Below are positions 18,074 to 27,811 of a DNA stretch of 64,000 nucleotides, piece after piece; the first letter of the stretch is position 1, and the number at the start of each line of letters is the position of its first letter. The notes under the pieces are model-generated. The model worked only from the letters and a program-made list of their open reading frames with translations. It did not search any database and was not told where the DNA came from. The position numbers and the translations under genes are program-made. The DNA lies in assembly GCA_003116975.1 (NCBI GenBank), contig BGKB01000006.1:372001-436000 (forward strand), read 5' to 3'. The DNA is from Aurantiochytrium sp. KH105 (lineage: Eukaryota > Sar > Bigyra > Thraustochytrida > Thraustochytriidae).

Positions 18074-20686
18074 ATGACGTGGCCAAAATCTCTGCGGGGA
18101 CCTCTGCGATCTTGGCGACCCCTGCGTGGCACCAAGGTGTTGGACACGTCGCAGAACCAGAGGCGAACCTCGCGAGTCCTGTGGACGCTGCTCTTGTACG
18201 CGACCCTCGTGCTCGCGACGGGCCCCGGCAATGTGAGAGCTTCTATTCGGCAGACAACCGCGGAACACCTTGGTGCAAATGGTGCTGCGGCATCTGTAGC
18301 GCCCCTTTTTCGAACCGTAAGGCTAGATGGTGGCAAGCTGCACGGTCTGACGAAAAGCGACGAAGCTGGCTCCGGCCAAGGGCCCGTCGATGTCAATGTG
18401 CGCGTGAAAAAAGGCCAGTTTCGATGGTATGATCGCCTCACCACTGCCGATCAAATGTACGCCTCTGGAGAGTATGCGCGTGCCTTTCACGTTTACGACG
18501 ATGTCATTGCGATGCCTGGATTCCCCGTCAAACACCGGCCTGCCGTGCTCTTGTCGGCGGCACGCACGCTTGCAGCGCAGCACCGAGACCTCGAGGCCGG
18601 GCGCCTCCTGGAAGCTGCCTTCGAGGACAAGCCTTCTCTTGCGACCACCGAGGCGCTTCGCTTTACAGCTGGTCTGCTTGCTGCGCGCGCAGCAGACTGG
18701 TCAAACGCCAGACATCTCTACTTGCAAGTGATTGCTCAAAATCCGCATCACATGGATGCGCTCAATCATTTAGCCATGCTCGAACTCATTGTTGGTAACC
18801 TCGACGCTTTCCAAACTCGCTTTTTGCATTTCATCCGCATCCAGAGCGCCGTCGCGGAGAACCGCCAGCATCGTCTTTTCCAAAGCGTCAATCATTCGTA
18901 CAAGTCCTCTTTTCGCAAAGACAGACTCGGTCAAGAGATGACCGCATGGCTCACAGATCATGTCATGCTGAGCTTCTCTCTCGACGGCGCACCTTCTCGA
19001 CTCGCCGCAGCAGCCTTGGCAGGCAATGCGGATCTCGAAGGCTATCTTCCCGGGTCCATCGAGGCAAATTGCGTGCTGGTCTATACAGCGTACACGCGAA
19101 CGCTCATCTCGGGAACTCGATTCGACGCACAGGGTGCTGATCTGAACCGAGGCCTTTTGCATTTTAATCTAGCGCAGCGTCTTCGTCGCGTCGGTGCTCT
19201 CGATGAAGCTGCGTGGCATCTACAATTCGCCGCGGACCTCGACGCAAGGCAACGACGCGGCATCCTGCTTTTCCAAGCGGCTCTTTTGCAATCTCGAGCA
19301 AGCAGCGTTTTTGCGGCTCGAAACGAACGTCTCGCTCATTTCTCGACACGTCTTTCAGCGCTTGAGGAATTATTGCAAGCGCCAGAGAACGGGAGTAGCT
19401 TCCACTGCATGGCGCTGTCTGCGAGCCTCGATTTGCCTGCAGAACGCGCCTTGACCGAAGCCTTGAAACGCGCCGCATCAGCCGCGTGTGACATCGACCT
19501 AGCGGAGGGAGATGAGCAATTGGCCCGCGTTCCAACAAAGGACGCGGATCGTGTGCGTCGAATTGGTGTCTTTAGCGCCGAGTTTTGCAACTCCACGTCG
19601 GGCAGAATGCTGGTGCCACTTTTGCGAGCGATCGGATTGCAAAAGGCACGATTCAACGCGGACCTCGTGCTCTTTACTTGGCCTCTGTTGCCATCACGCC
19701 GGTATTTGGTGTACCCTGAAATGCTCAATAACATTGACCCCTTTAATGCCGGTCTTGCGGCCGAGACCATTCGCAGTCAGCGTCTCGACGAGCTTATTGT
19801 CGTCGATGCGCACCGAGATTTGCGTGTATGGCTTCTCGCCAACACTCGTGGCCTCGCACCACGCGTTTCGCATTGGAATCTGGCTTCTCCTCGCGGAGCG
19901 CTGGCCCGTATGACGCCAAAGGTGCAGACCTCGTTTCTTTTTGCCCTGTTCGACGATCTTTGGAATTGGTCTTCGCCGCCGCGTCCACGGCACCAGAGCC
20001 GGATCAGTGCTTCGATACAGGGCCAATATTTTTTTGCAGAGGAGCTTTATTTTCTCATCGCGGGTCGTGCATTGGATGTCGATCCCGATCCTGGCCTCGA
20101 AGACTTCATCGAGACACTGCATGCTCTCCATTCTTCGACGGTGGTCATTTTTATTGGCGGGGAAGCAGACGAGAGCGTTGCGCGGACTGCGCTGTGGAAG
20201 CGTTTGGCCGCGCGCAAGATTGATTTGTCTCGCGTTCGCGTGTTGCGACGCCTTCCTCGCGACGTATTTCTGACCTTTGTTGAGCAAAACGTTGACGTCG
20301 TGGTAGAGTCTCCTCGTCCACGAGACGGCGCTTTATTTGTTGTTTTGGAGGCACTTCGTCTCAATGTACCTGTCGTTGCGTGCGAGTGCGAATGCGAGGG
20401 CCATGGTGAGGGCGAGAGCGAGAGTACTTCATTGAAGCATGATGATACTGATTACGAACGCTGCTCTTCCTGGGCGGCTCCTCTCTTGCGAGGGTTCGGC
20501 GTCGATGCGCTTTCACTCGCTAAGAATCCCAAAGATCTCGCTCGTCTTGCATTTCGCCTGACGGGCAGCATATCTGCGGAGCGGAACGCCTTTGTACAAT
20601 CTCTGCAAGCGCGGCCCCAAACAGATGACACGGGAACAACGTGCATCTTAAATGGTTACGAATCTACGGTGTCTGCGCTTCTCTAA
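18074..20686 (+). CDS. TPR and GT41-like (O-GlcNAc transferase/SPINDLY-type) glycosyltransferase, 870 aa
   Basis: After a short basic N-terminus there is one hydrophobic segment (VLWTLLLYATLVLATG, about residues 36-51), which would act as a signal anchor or signal peptide. Residues about 115-245 and 350-450 are helical with TPR-like pairs (YASGEYARAFHVYDDVIA, LAARAADWSNARHLYLQVIAQNPHHMDALNHLA). The region about 492-790 resembles the GT41 catalytic half: RIGVFSAEF...LLRAIG at its start, and RRLPRDVFLTFVEQNVDVVV...ALRLNVPVVA near the end, where OGT has the LD..P..G..T..D.LW.G.P.V block. Cytosolic OGT has no membrane segment, so a secretory location would be unusual. Alternative in-frame ATGs are at 17951 and 17975. 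Identity is probable at fold level, uncertain at activity level. Confidence 0.6.
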   Translation: MTWPKSLRGPLRSWRPLRGTKVLDTSQNQRRTSRVLWTLLLYATLVLATGPGNVRASIRQTTAEHLGANGAAASVAPLFRTVRLDGGKLHGLTKSDEAGSGQGPVDVNVRVKKGQFRWYDRLTTADQMYASGEYARAFHVYDDVIAMPGFPVKHRPAVLLSAARTLAAQHRDLEAGRLLEAAFEDKPSLATTEALRFTAGLLAARAADWSNARHLYLQVIAQNPHHMDALNHLAMLELIVGNLDAFQTRFLHFIRIQSAVAENRQHRLFQSVNHSYKSSFRKDRLGQEMTAWLTDHVMLSFSLDGAPSRLAAAALAGNADLEGYLPGSIEANCVLVYTAYTRTLISGTRFDAQGADLNRGLLHFNLAQRLRRVGALDEAAWHLQFAADLDARQRRGILLFQAALLQSRASSVFAARNERLAHFSTRLSALEELLQAPENGSSFHCMALSASLDLPAERALTEALKRAASAACDIDLAEGDEQLARVPTKDADRVRRIGVFSAEFCNSTSGRMLVPLLRAIGLQKARFNADLVLFTWPLLPSRRYLVYPEMLNNIDPFNAGLAAETIRSQRLDELIVVDAHRDLRVWLLANTRGLAPRVSHWNLASPRGALARMTPKVQTSFLFALFDDLWNWSSPPRPRHQSRISASIQGQYFFAEELYFLIAGRALDVDPDPGLEDFIETLHALHSSTVVIFIGGEADESVARTALWKRLAARKIDLSRVRVLRRLPRDVFLTFVEQNVDVVVESPRPRDGALFVVLEALRLNVPVVACECECEGHGEGESESTSLKHDDTDYERCSSWAAPLLRGFGVDALSLAKNPKDLARLAFRLTGSISAERNAFVQSLQARPQTDDTGTTCILNGYESTVSALL

Positions 20687-20787
20687 TGGTCTCGCCGAAG
20701 AATCAGAAACCAACGAGCCGAAGCTGAATTGTGTATACTTCAACAACTTCATGACTACTTTACTACTACATGGTTACTATCCTTTTC

Positions 20788-23700
20788 TTACTTTCCTTCT
20801 GACGAAGAAGACGAAAATAACGAAGCCTCAGAGTCGGCCTTGCTCAAAGTCTCCATGTTCGGTGACGCAGATCTTCTCGAACCTTCGGAACTAATCGGGC
20901 TCGGAGCATACTGCAGCGTCTGGCTCGACACTGCCGCCGGAAGATCTTCACCACTTTCAGAAGAAAATGAGGAAGAGCCCGCGCTTTCGGTCCTTTCTCG
21001 ATTCTTTGTCGCATGGTTCTTTTCCTTCTTACTTTTTTCTTTCGTCGTTCTCATGACTTCATCTGACGATATTGTATCCGGGGAGGCTTGGCTGTCGGTT
21101 GTTTTGCGTCTTTTCTTCTTTTTCTCCATCTTCTTCTTGGGCTCCTTCTTGTGCTTGTTCTTCTTGTCCATCTTTTTGCTCGATGAGTCGTGGTTTGCTT
21201 GCGAATCATCGTCATCCGAGTCATCGAAAGCAGCTTTTGATTTACGCTTCCCAAGCCTGTGGACCTCCGCATCCGAAGAATCCTCTTCGGCAGCCGAGAT
21301 TTCCTCATCGACAGCGTTGGATGTTGCAATAGACCGCATACCCTTGCGGCCATCTCCTTCATCGTCGTCCTCTTCATCTTCATCGGACGAGTCGTACATT
21401 GTCGTGCTTCGATGCGGCTGTGCCTTTTTGGGGGCCTTGCCCGGAGCGCTTGGGTGAGTTTTTCTCGACGCCCTCGCGAGCTGGTCTTCTTCCTCATCTG
21501 AAGAGTCATGTGCCTCTCCTTTATCCTCGTCTCCGCTGTCGTCACTATTTGCCGCGGAAAGCGACGAATCCACAGCGCGCTTCGTCTTCCTCGTTTCAAG
21601 TTTTCCCTTGTTCTTCTTTGTTTTGTCCTTCTCCTTGGCAACTCCAGAGGCCTCACTATGCTCCGAATCATCTTCATCGGAGCTTGGAGCAAAGATCGAC
21701 TTTTGCTCGCTTGAAACCGATTTCCTCGCCAGGGATCCACTGGCGGAAGGAAAGCTTGACTGGTGCCGTTCGGCAGACACTGGATGTTTTGCAACTGTCT
21801 TTTCTGCAGCAGGGCGGCTGTCAAAGCCAGCCTCGTCGCTCTCTTGACTGTCGGCGTCCTCTGTCGTCTTGGAGATGGGTAGCTGACACCCGAGGTCATC
21901 CATGTGTGCGGCCGCATCCCACCAGTCCCGCGTACCTTGCTGACTGTAGACAACGCCTAGCGCGTCGTCAATGGTTTGCACCTGATTGCGTGTGGGCAAG
22001 GACGTGGGGCGCGCCCCATAGGTTTTGAGCACGTGTTCCGTGCGCAAAATTGCATACCGATGCACCAGCTTTGTATCCAGATGAACCGCTCGAAGCTTTT
22101 CCATTTGCAGCTTGGATGCGCGCATATATGTAGCAACGTAGATGATATGCCGTAATTTCTTCTCCTCTGCGGCAAGAAAGACACGCATCAGTGCACGCCG
22201 CGCTGCCTCCGCCCGCCTTGCATGATAAGCCGCAGAATCAAGTTCCTCCCAAGATCTCCTCGCGCCCAAGCTCCGCGTGATTTCGTCAAAGATAGCGTTG
22301 GAGGCGGCATGATCAACGAAATCCCCATCATCGTCGAGGTGATCAAGCGCGTCCCACAGTCTCTTTAGCGCCGCTCCGCGGAGCTGCCGCATTTTCAGAT
22401 GCGCGCGACACTCTCCATCGATCAAAATATACGCCTTTTTCAGGCGGACAGCGAGGTCGCACAAGTCGGCTCGCTCGTCCGAATTACGAAGAAGCGTCCA
22501 GCTCGCTCTTCGAACCTCAAACGCGCTGTCCGTCTTTGTGGGTGTCACGCCGAAAAGTTTTAAGAGGTACAGCCAGTGAATGGACTTTACGGCCATCTCG
22601 AGCCTGTGCACTTGAACTTTGAGTGCGCTACGCGAGTCTGGAAGGAGCATTGGGGGCGGACCTGGGCCAAAGAGATTGTCGAGCTGAGAAGAAACGTGTT
22701 CACGGCTCTTTTTGGCTGCTTTGGTGTCACTGGCAACAACTTGCCGTAAGTCCTTGCCAAGATTCGTGTAGCGATTCTGCTCCTCCGCCGAAAGCTTGCG
22801 GAATGAACGGCGACTCTTGATGGAGCTCCGGCCCCCGAAATCGAGTTTACGCATGGTTTTCAGCATCGAAAATCCGAGGTCTTCGTCTCCAGCGGCCTCG
22901 ACAATGGAGTGCGAGTCAGGAACGAGATCGGGGTGGCAAACGATGCGTGCATTCTCGAGAACTCGCGCTAGACACCGACGGATACAATCCCAGGCAATCT
23001 GTTGCGCGCGACCAAGCTCCGCCTCGGGGACATAGGCCCTCCAGCTCGAGTTGCTGGACGTGGCAATCCCTCCAGTTCGCATGCTTTGCGAACCTCGCAT
23101 GCGGCCCGGAAAGTCACTTCGCCCAAACGTTTTTACAAAGGACCTTTTGCTTCGCACAAGGACGACCTGCCGGTCGCAAATGATTTGCAGGGCGTCCATA
23201 TAAACCTCGATATCGTCGCGTTCTTTGGGTTTCCATGTAATGCCCTGGTACGGCGCCATTCTAAAGAGCGTCGCATCTTCTTGACGCGTGTCGCCACCAT
23301 CGCGTTTTCTCTTGATGTTTTCAAGGGGCAACGCGGAGAGCACACGAAGCTCATTGGCATCCTTGACAACTTCCTGCTCGCCATCGCTAAACTCGACAGT
23401 ATACCCTTTGGTAATGTGGTGACCCACAACGCGGCACGGAATGCCATTGGAGACGCCGGGAAAGGTCCGAAGGGCATCGACACCAATCATTTCCTTGGGG
23501 TCGAGATGTGGGGCGCGAAGCACTTTTCGGCGATGCTTGCGCAGCACTGTCGGTTTCGCGAGCATTCGGGCCCTTCGCTCCGTACATATTTTCTTGAAAC
23601 GTTCCTCGGAGACACCGGAAGTAAATCGGCGGCCCTGAAGCATGCGACGAACTTGTCGACTCTTTGGCGCGAGATTGATAGCTTTGGTGGCCACTCCAGA

Positions 23701-25005
23701 CATGTATCCACCTTGTTTGCTTTGCGTCGCAACAGCTTTGGCGATGCGCTGTCGCGAGTAATCGTCATCGGTCCACCCCAAAGAGGAGTCGGAGGCCTCA
23801 GCATCCAGGTCGGGGCGAAACCTTTCCCCAGGCGCAACGTCGGCGAGTGAAAGCGCGGATGCATCGGAGAGTGAATCGTCTGAGTCTTCTCTTGCAAGCA
23901 AAGTCTTGCTCGCTTTCGAGTCAAGTTCGTCCTGCTTGGGTGTTTGCAGCTTTCCGAGGCCGTCCGCAATATTCCATCGTCGACTTATCCTTTCGAGACT
24001 CCTGAGTGGAGTTTCGCGCAGCGCCCGCCGCGCCCTGCGGTTGGTGATACGCTCGAACCTCTTTTGCGACTGGCGCCGAGACCCGGGATCAAGGGAATCT
24101 GATTCCTCTGCATCTTTAACGGGATCATTATTCCCGCTGTTGTTCGAGACTCCTTTTTCTTGCTCGGGATGTGCATCCGTGGAAGACGCTTGACCTCGCG
24201 TCTTACCGCGCGAGTTGTCACTTTCAGAGCCAGACCTTGCGCTGCGAGCCCTTCGATCTTCGCGTTGTTCTTGCGTATGCAATGTGGCAGTCTGAGAGCC
24301 ATTGCGATTTTTGGCTCGAGCTGCGGCTTTACCGTTCGGGGATGAAGCCTTGGAGGACATTCTCGTTTTTTTGGTCACATCGGACGCTTTGTCAATTTGA
24401 GAAGGTGACTCTGGCTGCGTCAGCGGCTCGGCACGAGGTGAGACGTCACTTGTGCGACTTTCTTGTACCGCATTGTTCTGTGAAGATGACAATGCCGAAG
24501 ACGAGGACGAAGACGAGGACACGGCCAGCGTCTCTTTTGCAGACAAAGAACCGGCCCTTTCGCGCTGAGCTTGCTTTGCTGCGCGCTTAGACTTGGCCTT
24601 CTTTTTGGACTTTGGCGTGTCCCTGTTTTGATGTACCTCGCCACTATTCTCTGAGTGGCTCGGTGGTATCTCTGCGTCGTTGAGCGTCAGTTCTTGGTCT
24701 CCCGACACCTTGCTAGTGGACTTTGATTTGTCTTTGCCTGAGGAGGTGCGCAAAGATGGCGTAGAAGAGGCCCTCGCGGATTTGGCGTTTTTGGTTGTCC
24801 CGTCGAGCTTTGCTGACGAAGTAGGCTCGGCCCGGTCGTCATTGTCGACAAATATTGGGCCTTTCTCCAAGGAGGACCAGGAGCTCGCGAGGTCTGCGGC
24901 TGCTTCCTTTTCAGCCTCCTGATTTTGTGGTTTTGCAACAGCGTCTTTGGCAGGAGTTGGAGGAGCAGCAGCAGTAGCAGCAGCAGCGCGACCTCTCTTG
25001 CGCAT
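20788..25005 (-). CDS. Large charged nuclear-type protein with a Tudor-like segment, 1405 aa
   Basis: The N-terminal 450 residues are Ser/Lys/Asp-rich and disordered, with several basic NLS-like runs (SKKKAKSKRAAKQAQRERAG). A short beta segment near 521-546 (PCRVVGHHITKGYTVEFSDGEQEV) resembles Tudor/chromo-barrel sequences that read histone or Arg-methyl marks. A long helical domain without recognised motifs spans about 560-1010. The C-terminal 380 residues alternate acidic SSDEEEDQ-type and Lys-rich blocks. A chromatin or RNP role is inference from composition. The ATG at 25005 begins MRKRGRAAAATAAAPP. Its 3' end lies 101 bases from the GT41-like stop, so the two genes converge. Confidence 0.7.
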   Translation of the reverse strand: MRKRGRAAAATAAAPPTPAKDAVAKPQNQEAEKEAAADLASSWSSLEKGPIFVDNDDRAEPTSSAKLDGTTKNAKSARASSTPSLRTSSGKDKSKSTSKVSGDQELTLNDAEIPPSHSENSGEVHQNRDTPKSKKKAKSKRAAKQAQRERAGSLSAKETLAVSSSSSSSSALSSSQNNAVQESRTSDVSPRAEPLTQPESPSQIDKASDVTKKTRMSSKASSPNGKAAARAKNRNGSQTATLHTQEQREDRRARSARSGSESDNSRGKTRGQASSTDAHPEQEKGVSNNSGNNDPVKDAEESDSLDPGSRRQSQKRFERITNRRARRALRETPLRSLERISRRWNIADGLGKLQTPKQDELDSKASKTLLAREDSDDSLSDASALSLADVAPGERFRPDLDAEASDSSLGWTDDDYSRQRIAKAVATQSKQGGYMSGVATKAINLAPKSRQVRRMLQGRRFTSGVSEERFKKICTERRARMLAKPTVLRKHRRKVLRAPHLDPKEMIGVDALRTFPGVSNGIPCRVVGHHITKGYTVEFSDGEQEVVKDANELRVLSALPLENIKRKRDGGDTRQEDATLFRMAPYQGITWKPKERDDIEVYMDALQIICDRQVVLVRSKRSFVKTFGRSDFPGRMRGSQSMRTGGIATSSNSSWRAYVPEAELGRAQQIAWDCIRRCLARVLENARIVCHPDLVPDSHSIVEAAGDEDLGFSMLKTMRKLDFGGRSSIKSRRSFRKLSAEEQNRYTNLGKDLRQVVASDTKAAKKSREHVSSQLDNLFGPGPPPMLLPDSRSALKVQVHRLEMAVKSIHWLYLLKLFGVTPTKTDSAFEVRRASWTLLRNSDERADLCDLAVRLKKAYILIDGECRAHLKMRQLRGAALKRLWDALDHLDDDGDFVDHAASNAIFDEITRSLGARRSWEELDSAAYHARRAEAARRALMRVFLAAEEKKLRHIIYVATYMRASKLQMEKLRAVHLDTKLVHRYAILRTEHVLKTYGARPTSLPTRNQVQTIDDALGVVYSQQGTRDWWDAAAHMDDLGCQLPISKTTEDADSQESDEAGFDSRPAAEKTVAKHPVSAERHQSSFPSASGSLARKSVSSEQKSIFAPSSDEDDSEHSEASGVAKEKDKTKKNKGKLETRKTKRAVDSSLSAANSDDSGDEDKGEAHDSSDEEEDQLARASRKTHPSAPGKAPKKAQPHRSTTMYDSSDEDEEDDDEGDGRKGMRSIATSNAVDEEISAAEEDSSDAEVHRLGKRKSKAAFDDSDDDDSQANHDSSSKKMDKKNKHKKEPKKKMEKKKKRRKTTDSQASPDTISSDEVMRTTKEKSKKEKNHATKNRERTESAGSSSFSSESGEDLPAAVSSQTLQYAPSPISSEGSRRSASPNMETLSKADSEASLFSSSSSEGK

Positions 25006-26485
25006 GCTTGCTCCTTCCGCACTTCAAGTCGGAGCTCGCGAGTAACGTGCAAGCAAGACGCCAACCGCGGCGACGAGAAGAGCCCCCGACCCGTCTTTTG
25101 TCCAGCTCGCTTGAAGTTGTCAATCGGTGCAAAGTCGAGCCTCGCGCCTTCCGAACGCCCGCTCTGGCAACCCCGACGCCCCGGCGCCTCGCGCCTCCTC
25201 CGCGCCGCGCCTCCTCGCGCGCGCCTCGCCGTCTCGCCATTCGGGTTTCCCGCCCAGCGTCCACTCCTCGCCAGGGGTGCGCGCGCGATGGTACACACCC
25301 TATGTATTGTCACACACCCCGTCCCCGCTATGATGGGCGCCGAGGCGAGTCGAGTCGAGTCGAGTCGGGCCTTGCCTGCCTGTCCTGGAAACCGAGTCGA
25401 GAGATCCGCCGCGTCCGTCGCCTCCCCGCTGCCACGCACGACATATGAGCGGGCCTCGTTCTCCCGCTTCCGAATCGTCGCTGCGCTGCCGCCCCAGCGT
25501 TCGCGCGTGCGCGTGTGTGCAGATCAGCCCATCTGAATCGAATCAAGCAAGCGATCGATCGATCAAGCAAGCAGTCACAATCAACCCACCAGCGGCAGTC
25601 GATCATCGCCGCGCGCAAGTGGGGTATCCGCGCATTCCCGACTTGCGCGCCCGGTGTGCACAGTGGGCCACTCGCGCCCCAGAAAGGGCCGCGGGCGCGT
25701 GCAGCGGGCGCGTGCAGCAGCGACCTTGCGCCGCGGCCGCTGCTGCGCCGCGAGAGAGACGCACGCCCTGGCAGCAGCAGCACGGACCGCCGCCCCGACC
25801 GCGCGCACGCCCGACCGCAGGCGCGCGAGGGAGCTCGACGCTCGCCGGCCGTCACGAGGCTGCCTGCAGGCCCCGGCGCCGCTCGCGCGACCGCAGAGCG
25901 ACCGCAGAGCGACCGCAGAGCGGCGCAGCCAAACCAGAAAAACAAGAACGCAAGAAAGCAAACCAAGGCTGAGCCAAGCCAAGCCAAAGGCCAAACAGCC
26001 CCGCGGAGCCCGTCTCCTGCGGCCGCGACCGCCGCCAACTCGGCCTCTGGCGTGCACATAGCAAGCAAGCAGGCCAGCGAGCAAGCGAGCCTCGTCGTGG
26101 TCGCGCTCGAACTCGGCTCGCTGCACGGGCCCGGCGAGGCAGCATACTTGCCTCCCTCCCCGTCCAGACATACACACATACCTCCGCGAGCTGCTGCTGC
26201 TGCCGCGAGACCTGCGTGCCGCCGCAGTCGCTGCCGCCTCCCGGCCGCGGCGCGCTCCGGCAGAGGCGGAGCCGAGCGCCTGGCGCGGGTGGAGGTATCG
26301 ATCGGGCGCGGCAGACGCAGATCGAGCGACGCCGAGACGGCGGCCGGACGCCGGCAGCGAGGGCAGCGCGGCGAGCGGGGCGCCAGCCTGGTGGCGAGAA
26401 GGCGCGGGGCGCGCGCGAGGCAGAGGCGGAGGCAGAGGCGGAGGCAGAGGCGGAGAGGCCGGCGGAGGTCGGGCGGACGGGCAGG
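25006..26485. other. Divergent GC-rich spacer
   Basis: A spacer of 1.48 kb separates two divergently transcribed genes. It contains tandem GAGTC near 25343-25367, AAGC/GATC tracts near 25553-25572, a threefold GACCGCAGAGC repeat near 25900-25920, and GGCAGAGGCGGA repeats (26419-26457) just before the right-hand start. Long frames here are antisense artefacts of GC-rich sequence. Confidence 0.5.
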
Positions 26486-27811
26486 ATGATGCATGTGGAG
26501 ACGCTCGCGTTTGGGCCCAAGGACTCGTACGTCGTGGTGAACAGCGAGGGGACGTGCTTCTGGTCAGGCGTGCTGCCCAAGGGCTTGACCAAGACCCTGA
26601 CGAGAAGTCGCCACCACAAGGACATCACGACCATCGCCTTCAACGAGCGCGACTTCGTGATTGGCTACGCCGACGGCGCGTGGGAGGCAGAGGTGGACCG
26701 CGAAGTCGAACGCGCGCTCGCGTCGATCGGGGCTCTCATCACCTTTTCTTTCGGCCCCGACGACTCCTTTATCGCCGTGGGTGACCGGAGCATCAAGCAC
26801 CGGGGTATCCCCGAACTGCTCACCAGGGAGATCGTTCGTAGGAGACGCTTCTACACGGTGCAGTTCGTCGCGCTTGGGCCCGAAGACTCCTACTGTTTGG
26901 GCTACGATGACGGTCGCATCGTTTTCGACATGGAGGGCTTCCACCCTCATCTGAAAAAACTTCTCCTGAGAAACCGGACCCCCATCACCTCTCTCTACCT
27001 AGCACCAGACAGTGACAACTACCTTGCCCAGGACAATACCTATACGTACACGTGGGCCGCTTCGCAGGACTTTTCGAACGCCATTGAGACAAATGGGGTT
27101 ACATTGAGTCCGGAGGCGATTCACTATTCCGTTTCCGAGATCTCGGGTTTTTTCGATGACGGCCGGCTGGTCGAAGAGACTGTCGATGATCTCCTGGAGG
27201 AGATTATCTCGCCCTTTGATATTCCGGCCATCACCGTGATCGAGCACAAGGGGCTCATGTACACACTAGACAATCGCCGTCTTTGGGCCTTCAAGGAGGC
27301 GGACGTGTCGAGCATTCCTGTCATCCTTCAGGACTCTCGCCTCAGCTATAAGCTCCGCCGCCAGCTTGACAAGGTCGATGGCTTTGACGTCGACATCATC
27401 GACCTGCCCAAGTACAGGCGCAGGCGCAGGCGCCGACACCCGACGCGCTCACTGTCCAAGGCTCGCAAGGAGAAAGCCAGGAAGAGAGAAAAGGCCAAGA
27501 AGCGCGCGGAGCGCAAACGTAGAGAAGAGCTTCGCCAAAGGCGTTCGCGCTCGCGATCCCGTTCGGGCTCCCGCTCGCGGTCCCGTTCTCGCTCGCGATC
27601 TCGCAAGTACGATTCCGATTCTTCAGATTCTTCGGACTCGTCGGACTCGTCAGACTCGTCGGATTCCTCTTCCTCGGACTCGGACTCGGACTCGGACTCG
27701 TCGCTTTCGTCGTCGGGATCGTCCTCGTCCTCGAGCTCGTCGTCTTCCGGATCGTCCTCGAGCTCGTCTTCCTCAGGTTCGTCTTCCTCGTCCTCTTCTC
27801 TTTCACCCTGA
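26486..27811 (+). CDS. Repeat, ParB/sulfiredoxin-like (DNRR) and RS-domain protein, 441 aa
   Basis: Residues 1-200 hold about five repeats of roughly 40 residues with the core (F/L)GPxDSYxxxYxDG...GIPELL. Similar repeats occur in other protist proteins and may form a beta-propeller-like fold. Residues about 200-282 read SEISGFFDDGR...PAITVIEHKGLMYTLDNRRLWAFKEADVSSIPV, which fits ParB/Srx-fold domains with a DNRRLWA motif (about residue 262). An Arg/Lys-rich region (about 308-350), an RS stretch of alternating Arg and Ser (about 352-372) and a Ser/Asp-rich tail follow. RS domains mark splicing and nuclear-speckle proteins. The start at 26486 begins MMHVETLAFGPKD; upstream frame is repetitive filler. 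Function unknown. Confidence 0.75.
   Translation: MMHVETLAFGPKDSYVVVNSEGTCFWSGVLPKGLTKTLTRSRHHKDITTIAFNERDFVIGYADGAWEAEVDREVERALASIGALITFSFGPDDSFIAVGDRSIKHRGIPELLTREIVRRRRFYTVQFVALGPEDSYCLGYDDGRIVFDMEGFHPHLKKLLLRNRTPITSLYLAPDSDNYLAQDNTYTYTWAASQDFSNAIETNGVTLSPEAIHYSVSEISGFFDDGRLVEETVDDLLEEIISPFDIPAITVIEHKGLMYTLDNRRLWAFKEADVSSIPVILQDSRLSYKLRRQLDKVDGFDVDIIDLPKYRRRRRRRHPTRSLSKARKEKARKREKAKKRAERKRREELRQRRSRSRSRSGSRSRSRSRSRSRKYDSDSSDSSDSSDSSDSSDSSSSDSDSDSDSSLSSSGSSSSSSSSSSGSSSSSSSSGSSSSSSSLSP
27540..27810 (+). repeat. Arg-Ser and Ser-Asp low-complexity coding tract
   Basis: CGC/TCG/TCC-type hexamers code for RS dipeptides, followed by TCG/GAC runs for SD and poly-Ser with regular Gly interruptions. 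It forms the C-terminus of the DNRR/RS protein. Confidence 0.9.

Noticed and set aside
25328..26494. 388-residue minus-strand frame in the divergent spacer
   Set aside because: It is Arg/Ala/Cys-rich, has no motifs and follows simple repeats; it is probably a by-product of GC-rich DNA.
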